50,013 nucleotides of DNA from Cyanobacteria bacterium K_DeepCast_35m_m2_155. Its GTDB lineage: Bacteria; Cyanobacteriota; Cyanobacteriia; PCC-6307; Cyanobiaceae. This document shows, in pieces, positions 33,612 through 42,511 of the stretch; positions within the stretch are counted from its first letter, which is position 1; every line of letters begins with the position of its first letter. The stretch covers positions 1 through 50,013 of the forward strand of contig VGQS01000002.1 of the NCBI GenBank assembly GCA_016882285.1. The letters run 5' to 3'. Under the pieces are notes generated by a model. The model saw only the letters and a list, made by a program, of their open reading frames with translations, was not told the origin of the DNA and searched no databases. A program made the translations under genes and the position numbers.

Positions 33612-35564
33612 TCACGCTGCCAGTCCCAGGGCCAGGGCGGCCTCGTTGAACAGATCACGCAGGTAGGGATGCTCCAGCTGTGGCTGGGATGCATTGCTTT
33701 GATCTGCCGCCAGCGCAGCCACCGGGTGGCGCAGTTCCTGTCCCCCCTCGTTGCGCACCACAACCATGTCGCCCTGCTGGCTGCACCAGTACTGGCGCTG
33801 CTGCCGGCGCAGCAGCACGGGTGTGCTGGCGGCGGCTGAGGCGCGCAGGCCGACCAGCTCCAGCTGCAGCCTGTCGCGCCCCTGCCAGTGATCGCGCACC
33901 AGGCGGTAGGCGACGTCCACCCAGGGGGGCACTGGCTCGCCGCCCTGCCAGCGCCAGCCCATCGCCCGGATCTGGCCTTCGCCCTGCCCCAGCAGAAGCT
34001 GCAGATGGCCGCCGCGCAGACGGCTCTGCTCGAGCACCTGGCAGCGGCGACTCCAGTAGATCGGTGCCGGATGGCCGATGCCAAAGGGCTCAAGCCGCTG
34101 CTGGGCTTGCCAGAAGTCCAGATCGATCTGCGCCAGTGACAACAGCGCTTCCGGTTCCACCGGCAGCCCGGTGCCGCGCTCCAGCAGCCAGGTACTGGCC
34201 AGAGCATTGAGCTGCTCGTGCAGGGCGCTGAGATGTTCGGCGCGCACGCTGAAGCCCCCCGCTGCCGGATGGCCGCCAAAGCGCTCAAGCAAGGTGCTGC
34301 AGGACTGCAGCGCCTGGTCGATGGCAAAGCCGCGCGGTGCCCTGGCCGAGGCGCGCAGGCGCCCATGGCCCTCGCCCGCCGCCAGGGCAACAGGACGGCC
34401 AAAACGCTCGACCAGCCGTGCCGCCACGATGCCGATCACGCCGTGATGCCAATGGTTCTGCGCAATCAGCAGAAATGGACTGCGCTGCTCGCCATCGGCA
34501 TCGAGCAGGGCCAGGGCTTCAGCTTCGATGGCATCGCAGAGCTCCCGGCGCTGCCGGTTCAGCTGATCACACTGGCGGGCCAGCTCCAGGGCTCTGCTGG
34601 GCTCATCGGTGGTCAGCAGATCGACCACCAGGGCTGGATCGCCAAGCCGTCCCACGGCGTTGATGCGGGGTGCCAGCTGAAAGCCCACGGTCTGGGCCCC
34701 GATCGAGCGGGGCTCGACCCCGGCGAGCTGCAGCAGTGCCTGCAGGCCTGGCAGCGGACTGGCTGCCAGCTGCGGCAGCCCCACATGCAGCCAGGCCCGG
34801 TTGACGCCAAGCAGCGGCGCCATGTCGGCAATCGTGCCGATGCAGAACAGATTGAGCGCGATGGCGAGTCCTTCGCTTTCGCCCAGGCTTTCGCACAGGG
34901 CGCGGGCCAGGACGTAGGCCAGCCCCACACCTGCCAGCCCTCGATAGGGGGAGCCCTCGGGTGTGACGGCCGGATGCAGCAAGGCCAGATGCGGCGGCAG
35001 CTCGATCGGCAGGCTGTGGTGGTCGGTGAGGATCACGGCAACGCCAAGCTGCTGTGCTCGGCTCAGGGCTGCTGCTGCGCTGACGCCGTTGTCGACGGTG
35101 ATCAGCAGCCGGATGCCCTCTGCGGCGAGGCGCTCGACCATGGCGGTGTTGAGCCCGTAGCCATCGTCCATGCGGCTGGGGATCGCCGCGACAGGGCGCG
35201 CACCCAGTCGCTGCAGCACACCCAACAACAGGGCGGTGCTGGTCATGCCATCGGCGTCGTAATCGCCGCAGATCGCCACGGCTTCGCCGCTGCTGCAGGC
35301 GAGTTGCAGGCGCTGCACGGCCGTGTTGAGGTCGTTGAAATGCAGCTCGGGTGGTGGCGGCGCCGCGGGGTTGAGGAGCGCCTTGATGGCCGCGGCGCTG
35401 CCATACCCGCGCCGCAGCAGCACGGCAATCAGCGCCTGCGGAAGCCCGCTCGCGCGCGCCAGTTCGGCAGGCTCTGACGCTCCCAGGGCCTGCAGCGGCT
35501 GAGGCAGCTGCCAGCGTTGGTCTTCAATCGGCGGCAGCAACGCAGTTGTCTCAGGCGTGCCCAT
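33612..35564 (-). CDS. recJ: Single-stranded-DNA-specific exonuclease RecJ
   Basis: 650 residues from ATG 35564 (an open extension to 35618 adds 18 unlikely residues). DHH-family 5'-3' exonuclease in recombination and repair. Motifs in order: AICGDYDADGMTSTALLLG (I), LLITVDNGVSAAAALS (II), VAVILTDHHSLPIELPP (DHH motif III), GLAGVGLAYVLARAL (IV), then the DHHA1 domain with HWHHGVIGIVAARLVERFGR, SARAPRGFAID and RFGGHPAAGGFSV, and an OB-like C-terminal domain. All metal ligands appear intact. Divergent from the HAD gene (47 bp). Confidence 0.96.
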   Translation of the reverse strand: MGTPETTALLPPIEDQRWQLPQPLQALGASEPAELARASGLPQALIAVLLRRGYGSAAAIKALLNPAAPPPPELHFNDLNTAVQRLQLACSSGEAVAICGDYDADGMTSTALLLGVLQRLGARPVAAIPSRMDDGYGLNTAMVERLAAEGIRLLITVDNGVSAAAALSRAQQLGVAVILTDHHSLPIELPPHLALLHPAVTPEGSPYRGLAGVGLAYVLARALCESLGESEGLAIALNLFCIGTIADMAPLLGVNRAWLHVGLPQLAASPLPGLQALLQLAGVEPRSIGAQTVGFQLAPRINAVGRLGDPALVVDLLTTDEPSRALELARQCDQLNRQRRELCDAIEAEALALLDADGEQRSPFLLIAQNHWHHGVIGIVAARLVERFGRPVALAAGEGHGRLRASARAPRGFAIDQALQSCSTLLERFGGHPAAGGFSVRAEHLSALHEQLNALASTWLLERGTGLPVEPEALLSLAQIDLDFWQAQQRLEPFGIGHPAPIYWSRRCQVLEQSRLRGGHLQLLLGQGEGQIRAMGWRWQGGEPVPPWVDVAYRLVRDHWQGRDRLQLELVGLRASAAASTPVLLRRQQRQYWCSQQGDMVVVRNEGGQELRHPVAALAADQSNASQPQLEHPYLRDLFNEAALALGLAA

Positions 35565-35611
35565 TGTGGCCCTGCTGCCATGGGAATCTGGATGTCCCTT
35601 GTTGCTGGCGT

Positions 35612-36367
35612 GTGGCACTCAAGGCTTTGCTCTGGGATGTCGACGGCACCCTTGCCGAAACCGAGCGCGATGGCCACCGCCCTGCGTTCAACAGAGCCTT
35701 TGCCGATGCCGGCTTGCCGCTGCAGTGGAGCCAACAGGAGTACGACCGGTGGCTCAGCATCAGTGGTGGCCATGAGCGCATTGCTGCGCAGCTGGCGCAG
35801 CTCCAGGGTGCCGAGCCCGAGGCGTCGCTCGTTGCGGCCCTGCAGGGCGCCAAGCAGGAGCATTACCGCCAGTTGGTCGAGCAGGGGGCGCTGTCGTTGC
35901 GGCCGGGCGTCGAGGCGCTGTTGCGAGAAGCCGCACAGGCAGGCCTGCTGCAGGTGATCGTCACCACCAGCGGCCGCGGCGCGGTGGCGGCCCTGCTCGA
36001 TCAGTTGCTGGGTCCTTTGCAGCAGGTCTTTGCATTCTGGATCTGCGGTGAGGACGTGCAGCGCAAAAAGCCCGACCCTGAGGCGTACCAGCTCGCCTGC
36101 AGCCGTTTGACCACAAGCCCCCAGTCGGTCGATACGGCCGAGGTGCTGGTGATCGAAGATTCGGCCAACGGCTTGGCGGCCGCCCGCGCCGCAGGCCTGC
36201 GCGCTGTGGTGAGCCTCAGCCACTACGGAGCCGAGGCGGTGTTGGCCGATCCCTGTGGCGCCGCTGCTGTGGTCAGCGAGCTGGGCCCAGAGGGCCAGGT
36301 GCTGCTGGGCCCCCCTTGCCAGGGCCACGGGCTCACGTTGTCGTATCTGCAGGCCCTGCTGCCTTGA
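35612..36367 (+). CDS. HAD-superfamily phosphatase, CbbY-like
   Basis: 251 residues from GTG 35612; upstream sequence overlaps recJ in a divergent way and reads unlike protein. Motif I is LLWDVDGTLAETERDGH (nucleophile Asp and acid Asp), motif II lies in VIVTTSGRG, motif III is the Lys of RKKPDPEAY, and motif IV is VIEDSANGLAAARAAG. The cap domain sequence (AFNRAFADAGLPLQW, YDRWLSISGGHERI) is like CbbY/phosphoglycolate-phosphatase relatives, which dephosphorylate sugar bisphosphates such as xylulose bisphosphate. The substrate is not proved. Confidence 0.9.
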   Translation: MALKALLWDVDGTLAETERDGHRPAFNRAFADAGLPLQWSQQEYDRWLSISGGHERIAAQLAQLQGAEPEASLVAALQGAKQEHYRQLVEQGALSLRPGVEALLREAAQAGLLQVIVTTSGRGAVAALLDQLLGPLQQVFAFWICGEDVQRKKPDPEAYQLACSRLTTSPQSVDTAEVLVIEDSANGLAAARAAGLRAVVSLSHYGAEAVLADPCGAAAVVSELGPEGQVLLGPPCQGHGLTLSYLQALLP

Positions 36368-36380
36368 ATGCCCCACTGAA

Positions 36381-36728
36381 ATGAGCCGCCTTCCCCTGCA
36401 GCAGACCCGCTACAACAGTGCTCAGGTGGCCGTGGCCCGCGGCATGGCCGCGGCGTTCGGGGGCAGCTGGCGGGCCTTCAGTCTGCAGTGGCTGGCCCTG
36501 CTGCTTGGTTTTTATCTGGGCTCGAACCTGACGTCGTTTGTGATGGTGCGCATCCCGGGTGGCAGGCCCAGCACGGTGCTGCTCATGGTGCTGCTGGTCG
36601 AGCTGCTGATCAGGCTGCGGACCCGGGTGGTGCGCGATCGTCCGCCACTGGGGTGGGTGATCTGCGACAACCTCCGCATCGGAGCGGTGTATGCCGTGGT
36701 GCTCGAAGCCTTCAAACTCGGCACCTGA
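36381..36728 (+). CDS. Ycf20/DUF565 family protein
   Basis: 115 residues from ATG 36381, 13 bp after the HAD stop. The family reads TRYNSAQVAVARGMAAAFGG near the start, LLLGFYLGSNLTSFVMV (helix) and LLMVLLVELLIRLRTRVV (helix), ending with NLRIGAVYAVVLEAFKLGT. Ycf20 relatives are known from plastids and algae, where a Ycf20-like protein affects non-photochemical quenching. The same role here is unproved. The glycerate kinase gene follows 7 bp after the stop, so this is a small operon with the HAD gene. Confidence 0.88.
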   Translation: MSRLPLQQTRYNSAQVAVARGMAAAFGGSWRAFSLQWLALLLGFYLGSNLTSFVMVRIPGGRPSTVLLMVLLVELLIRLRTRVVRDRPPLGWVICDNLRIGAVYAVVLEAFKLGT

Positions 36729-36735
36729 GCACGCG

Positions 36736-37587
36736 GTGCAGCCAGCGATCGATCAACACCTGCTGCGGGGACTGGCGCTGCCGCTGGTGCGCGAGCTTGA
36801 ACGCTGCTGCACCCGGGCAGCGGCTGCGCCACCGGTGCTGGCCCTGACGGCACCGGTGGGGGCAGGCAAAAGCACCCTCGCCAGGCAGTTGCAGCAACTG
36901 GCCGCTGCGCGCGGGATCCGCCTGGCCGTGGCCTCCATTGATGACGTCTATCGCCGCTGGCCTGAACGTGAGCAGCTGCTCTCGGGCAATCCCTTTGGGG
37001 TCAATCGGGTGCCGCCGGGAAGCCATGAGCCGGACCTGCTGGTTGAGGCCATTGCCGCCTGGCGCCAGAGCGGCGTGCTCAACCTGCCGCGCTTTGACAA
37101 GACCCTGCGGCACGGCCATGGCGATCGCCTGGCGCCTGTGGCGCAGCAGGCCGATGCTCTGTTGCTGGAAGGGTGGCTTGTGGGCTATGAACCCTGCGGC
37201 ATCGACCGCATCAACGCCTGGCTTGTCTCGCAGCAGCGCTCGGCCAGCGACGCTGCGGTCCCAGCCCTCAGTGCGGCCGAACAAGCCTGGCTGCCCCACT
37301 GGGATGGTGCCCTGGCCGATTACCAGGAGCTCTGGCGCTGTTGCGCCGGGTTCTGGGTGCTGCAACCAGCCGATTGGTCAGCGGTGCTGCGCTGGCGGCT
37401 GCAGGCCGAAGCGCGGCAGCGCCGCACGCGTGGCACAGCCATGGACGCAGCTGCCATCAGGCGACTGGTGCGGGCCACCCTGGCTTCACTGCCCCCGGAT
37501 CTCTACCAACCGGGTCTGCTGCGCAAAGCCAGGGCGGTGGCGACGCTCGATCAACGGCGCCGCTGCGTGCTGATCAGGACGCCCTGA
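36736..37587 (+). CDS. D-glycerate 3-kinase (plant/cyanobacterial type)
   Basis: 283 residues from GTG 36736; ATG 36691 is in frame but overlaps the DUF565 gene. P-loop kinase: Walker A APVGAGKSTLARQLQQL (about 37-53), IDDVYRRWPERE, the substrate-binding block GNPFGVNRVPPGSHEPDLLV, LPRFDKTLRHGHGDR and LLLEGWLVGYEPC. This is the GLYK family that closes photorespiration by phosphorylating glycerate. It is convergent with rpmF, the two coding regions meeting at 37587/37588 with no spacer. Confidence 0.92.
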   Translation: MQPAIDQHLLRGLALPLVRELERCCTRAAAAPPVLALTAPVGAGKSTLARQLQQLAAARGIRLAVASIDDVYRRWPEREQLLSGNPFGVNRVPPGSHEPDLLVEAIAAWRQSGVLNLPRFDKTLRHGHGDRLAPVAQQADALLLEGWLVGYEPCGIDRINAWLVSQQRSASDAAVPALSAAEQAWLPHWDGALADYQELWRCCAGFWVLQPADWSAVLRWRLQAEARQRRTRGTAMDAAAIRRLVRATLASLPPDLYQPGLLRKARAVATLDQRRRCVLIRTP

Positions 37588-37761
37588 TCAGGCTTCTGCG
37601 TCGTCTTCGCTGATCGGGTAGACGAATCCCTGGGCGCGTCCGCTGAGCACGGCCTTGCCGATGGAGAGGGCTTTCTGGGCTGCCACTGCGGCTTTCGCCT
37701 TCCAATGGGCGTGGCGCTGGTTGCGCTTGCCTTTTGATGTTTTCTTCTTGGGAACAGCCAT
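37588..37761 (-). CDS. rpmF: 50S ribosomal protein L32
   Basis: 57 residues from ATG 37761. The bL32 start [20 protein letters not shown] is diagnostic. The protein continues as a cyanobacterial/plastid-type L32, without the four zinc cysteines found in many other bacteria. Its C-terminus ([13 protein letters not shown]) is longer and more acidic than usual. It is divergent from ftsH with 81 bp between the starts, a short shared promoter region. Confidence 0.95.
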   Translation of the reverse strand: MAVPKKKTSKGKRNQRHAHWKAKAAVAAQKALSIGKAVLSGRAQGFVYPISEDDAEA

Positions 37762-37842
37762 CCCGCCAACCGATATGCCAAACAGCAATCTTCTGCTGCC
37801 GCCTTGCCTTTCGTCAAATCGCTAAGCTCAAAGCAAAGCCAG

Positions 37843-39747
<1,905 letters not shown>

Positions 39748-39753
39748 GCGGCT

Positions 39754-40686
39754 TCAGCCGATAAAGCGAATGTCGAGGCTGCGCAGGTAGGTGTGCAGAC
39801 CGGCGTCCTGGATCGGCAGCAGATAGGCGGGCGCTCCGCTTTCGTTGACGTGGGCGTGCCAGTGCCCAGGGGGGGTGATGAACGCCCCGCCGGCTTGCCA
39901 GTCGATGCGCTCAGGGTTGTGGATGCTGCCGTCGGCCTTGAGTTCAGTGCCCACCAGCGTGTAGCAACCGCTCTGGCACGCCACGATCAGATCGAGGGCC
40001 ACCGACTGATGCCGGTGTGGAGGCTGTGTTGCACCGGCCGGCACCATGCCATACATGGCCCACAGCACATGGGTGACCGTGCGCGTGGCCGCCAGATCGC
40101 TGTTCGCCAGCAGCAGGCTCAGGCGGTTGCTGCGCGCGCTGCTGGGATCGGCGGCCAGGGCCTGCAGTTCCGACTGCAGCCACGCCGCTGGGTAGTGGGT
40201 GGCCTCAAAGCGCGGACGGCTCGGTTCGACGCCCAGATAGTGCAGCAGTGGTGCGTCGTGCACCCAATAGAGAACGCTGGTTTCCGCTGCCTCCAGCAGT
40301 GGATCAGCGCCTGCCGGCAGCACAAACAGATCGCCCGCCGCCCAGTTCAGCGACGTGGCAGCGCAGTTGCCCTGCGCCCCGCGATGGCACAGGCCCCGGC
40401 CCGAAAGTACGAAAAACAGCGAACTGGTGGCTGAGGCGGCGGCCTTGACCCCTTCGCCGCCGGCAATGCGGATGTAGTGGGCCGCTAGGGCAGGACTGGT
40501 GGCCGGGCCCTCAGCCCCCAGCTCAGCGCTCAAATCCAGTGGGATCACGCCGCTCGGACCGCTGGCATGCAGCTCAGGGCCCCACTGGCGGTAGGGAATC
40601 GGGTCACTGAGGCCCTTGCGCACCGGATTGGCGGCTTGCCGGTAATCGAACAGCTGGGCCTTGCTGGCAGCAGGTGCCTGGGTCAT
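39754..40686 (-). CDS. Bicupin protein, gentisate 1,2-dioxygenase-like
   Basis: 310 residues from ATG 40686 (open extension to 40767 not plausible). Two cupin barrels: the first around AASATSSLFFVLSGRGLCHR and GDLFVLPAGADPLLEA, the second around GATQPPHRHQSVALDLIVAC (H-x-H metal ligands) and AGGAFITPPGHWHAHVNESG. The second barrel carries the HxH plus His pattern that binds iron in gentisate-type dioxygenases; the first looks metal-free. Aromatic ring cleavage is possible, but no other gentisate-pathway gene is nearby. It lies downstream of the MoaD/ThiS-like gene, 90 bp away on the same strand. Confidence 0.75.
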   Translation of the reverse strand: MTQAPAASKAQLFDYRQAANPVRKGLSDPIPYRQWGPELHASGPSGVIPLDLSAELGAEGPATSPALAAHYIRIAGGEGVKAAASATSSLFFVLSGRGLCHRGAQGNCAATSLNWAAGDLFVLPAGADPLLEAAETSVLYWVHDAPLLHYLGVEPSRPRFEATHYPAAWLQSELQALAADPSSARSNRLSLLLANSDLAATRTVTHVLWAMYGMVPAGATQPPHRHQSVALDLIVACQSGCYTLVGTELKADGSIHNPERIDWQAGGAFITPPGHWHAHVNESGAPAYLLPIQDAGLHTYLRSLDIRFIG

Positions 40687-40776
40687 GGAATCTGCTGACG
40701 GGAGGACACGGTCAAACCTGGACTCTGAGCCTATTGAGCCTGAAGCCTCTGTTGCTGTCTGCAGCAACGCCGACCT

Positions 40777-41052
40777 TCAGCCGCCTGCCACCGCGGGCAC
40801 GATGCTCACCTCATCGCCAGGGGAGAGGGGAGTGCTCTGGTTGTCGAGAAAGCGGATGTCCTCGCTGTTCACGTAGATGTTGAGAAAACGGCGCAGCTTG
40901 CCGTTCTCATCACACAGCCGAGCCTTGAAACCGGGGAAACGGCCATCGAGGGCGTCGATCAGCGCATCAATGCTGCTGGCCTCCAGTGAGACGCTGGCCT
41001 CATCGTTGGTGAACTTCTGCAGCGGGGTCGGAATCAGAACCTGAACGGCCAT
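40777..41052 (-). CDS. MoaD/ThiS-family sulfur-carrier-like protein
   Basis: 91 residues from ATG 41052, ubiquitin-like fold. It ends in PAVAGG, the Gly-Gly tail that is adenylated and converted to a thiocarboxylate in this family. Supporting wording: [53 protein letters not shown] and [16 protein letters not shown]. It lies 53 bp downstream of threonine synthase on the same strand. Relatives linked to amino-acid genes donate sulfur in cysteine or homocysteine synthesis (CysO, HcyS), so this one may serve sulfur transfer rather than molybdopterin; inference from context only. Confidence 0.88.
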   Translation of the reverse strand: MAVQVLIPTPLQKFTNDEASVSLEASSIDALIDALDGRFPGFKARLCDENGKLRRFLNIYVNSEDIRFLDNQSTPLSPGDEVSIVPAVAGG

Positions 41053-41105
41053 GGCGGGAGTGGTGGAAGGCGAAAAATGGGGATCAACAGTGGCAGCCAG
41101 GCTGC

Positions 41106-42380
41106 CTAGTGGGCGTGCTGGGCTTGCTGCCAGGCCTGCTTGAAGCTCTCGAGCTGGGCGTCAATCAGGTACGGCTCGCCGATCGCCGGCGCCACGGCCT
41201 CGGTGGTCTTGAGACCGTTGCCTGTGATGTAGGCCACCGTCGTTTCCTCAGGATTGATCTGGCCAGCCTCAACAAGCTTTTTGAGCACGGCGATCGTGGT
41301 GCCCCCAGCCGTTTCTGTGAACACCCCTTCGGTTTCGGCCAGCAGTTTGATGCCGTCAATGATCTCGGCATCATTGACGGCGGCGATCTGGCCGCCGGTG
41401 CGGTTGGCGATGTCGATGGCATAGGGGCCATCGGCCGGGTTGCCGATGGCGATCGACTTGGCAATGGTGTTGGGCTTCACCGGGGTGATGAAGTCACGGC
41501 CTTCGGCAAAGGCCTGGGCGATCGGGCTGCACCCCTCGGCCTGGGCGCCACTGAAGCGCACGGGCTTCTCGTCGACGAGCCCGACCTTGATGAACTCATC
41601 AAAACCCTTGCGGATCTTGGTGAACAGGGAGCCCGACGCCAGGGGCGCCACGATGTGATCGGGGAGCTGCCAGCCCAGTTGCTCGATCACCTCGTAGCCC
41701 AGGGTCTTGGAGCCCTCGGAGTAATAGGGCCGCAGGTTGATGTTGACGAAGCCCCAGCCGAAGGTGTTGGCCACCTCAGAGCACAGCCGGTTGACCTGGT
41801 CGTAGTTGCCCCGCACCGCCATCAAGGTGGGGTTGTAGATCAGGGTGCCGAGCACCTTGCCCAGTTCCAGATCACTGGGAATGAACACGCAGCACTCAAG
41901 CCCGGCATGGGCGGCGATCGCAGCGGTGGAGTTGGCCAGGTTGCCGGTCGAGGCGCAGCTGACCGTGCTGAAGCCAAGCTCGCGGGCACGGGTCAGGGCC
42001 ACCGACACGACGCGGTCCTTGAACGACAGGGTGGGCATGTTCACCCCATCGTTCTTGATGTAGAGGCTTTTGAGCCCCAGGCGTTTGGCCAGGTTGTTGG
42101 CCTTGAGCAGCGGTGTGAAGCCGGTGCCCACATCGATCGGGTCGCCGGCGATCGGCAGAAAGTCGCGGTAGCGCCAGATCGATGCCGGCCCGGCTTCGAT
42201 GGTGGCGCGGCTGACCCGGGCCTTGATCGCCTCGTAGTCGTAGACGACCTCAAGCGGGCCAAAGCAGACGTCTTCGCAGACATGGCGAGCGCCGGCTTCA
42301 TACGGGTGGCCGCATTCCTTGCAGCGCAGGCCGGTGAAGGTGGGTCCAGTCGTGGGAGAGCAGGCGAGTGTGGCGGTCAA
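41106..42380 (-). CDS. thrC: Threonine synthase
   Basis: 424 residues from ATG 42380. Converts O-phosphohomoserine to threonine with pyridoxal phosphate. Features: a zinc-ribbon-like head ([20 protein letters not shown], about 19-38), the active lysine in [20 protein letters not shown], the cofactor phosphate/Asn region [20 protein letters not shown], and the Gly-rich loop [19 protein letters not shown]. The C-terminal helix is Gln/His-rich. It is the first gene of the thrC-MoaD-bicupin row and is divergent from the UPF0182 gene, with a perfect palindrome in the 131-bp gap. Confidence 0.95.
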   Translation of the reverse strand: MTATLACSPTTGPTFTGLRCKECGHPYEAGARHVCEDVCFGPLEVVYDYEAIKARVSRATIEAGPASIWRYRDFLPIAGDPIDVGTGFTPLLKANNLAKRLGLKSLYIKNDGVNMPTLSFKDRVVSVALTRARELGFSTVSCASTGNLANSTAAIAAHAGLECCVFIPSDLELGKVLGTLIYNPTLMAVRGNYDQVNRLCSEVANTFGWGFVNINLRPYYSEGSKTLGYEVIEQLGWQLPDHIVAPLASGSLFTKIRKGFDEFIKVGLVDEKPVRFSGAQAEGCSPIAQAFAEGRDFITPVKPNTIAKSIAIGNPADGPYAIDIANRTGGQIAAVNDAEIIDGIKLLAETEGVFTETAGGTTIAVLKKLVEAGQINPEETTVAYITGNGLKTTEAVAPAIGEPYLIDAQLESFKQAWQQAQHAH

Positions 42381-42433
42381 CGGCTTCTCCAGCGCTGGCT
42401 GGAGGCTAACAGCGATCCGAAGGACACTCTTGA

Positions 42434-42458
42434 ATACCCGATTTATTAGATCGGGTAT
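42434..42458. promoter_or_regulatory. Perfect 9-bp palindrome in the thrC / UPF0182 divergent promoter
   Basis: ATACCCGAT (42434-42442) and ATCGGGTAT (42450-42458), spacer TTATTAG. It is in an AT-rich island within otherwise GC-rich sequence, 54 bp from the thrC start and 54 bp from the UPF0182 start. TTGAAT (42430) and TATAGA (42456) near it are possible -35/-10 elements for the plus strand, though 20 bp apart. Its shape is that of a dimeric repressor operator. Confidence 0.6.
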
Positions 42459-42511
42459 AGAGACCCTGCGCTGCCACTTGTCGTCTCTGGTGTGCCCTCT
42501 AGCTTCGGGCG

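Noticed and set aside
41109-42449. Plus-strand open frame of 446 codons opposite thrC
   Set aside because: It mirrors thrC codon bias; thrC carries clear active-site motifs on the minus strand.
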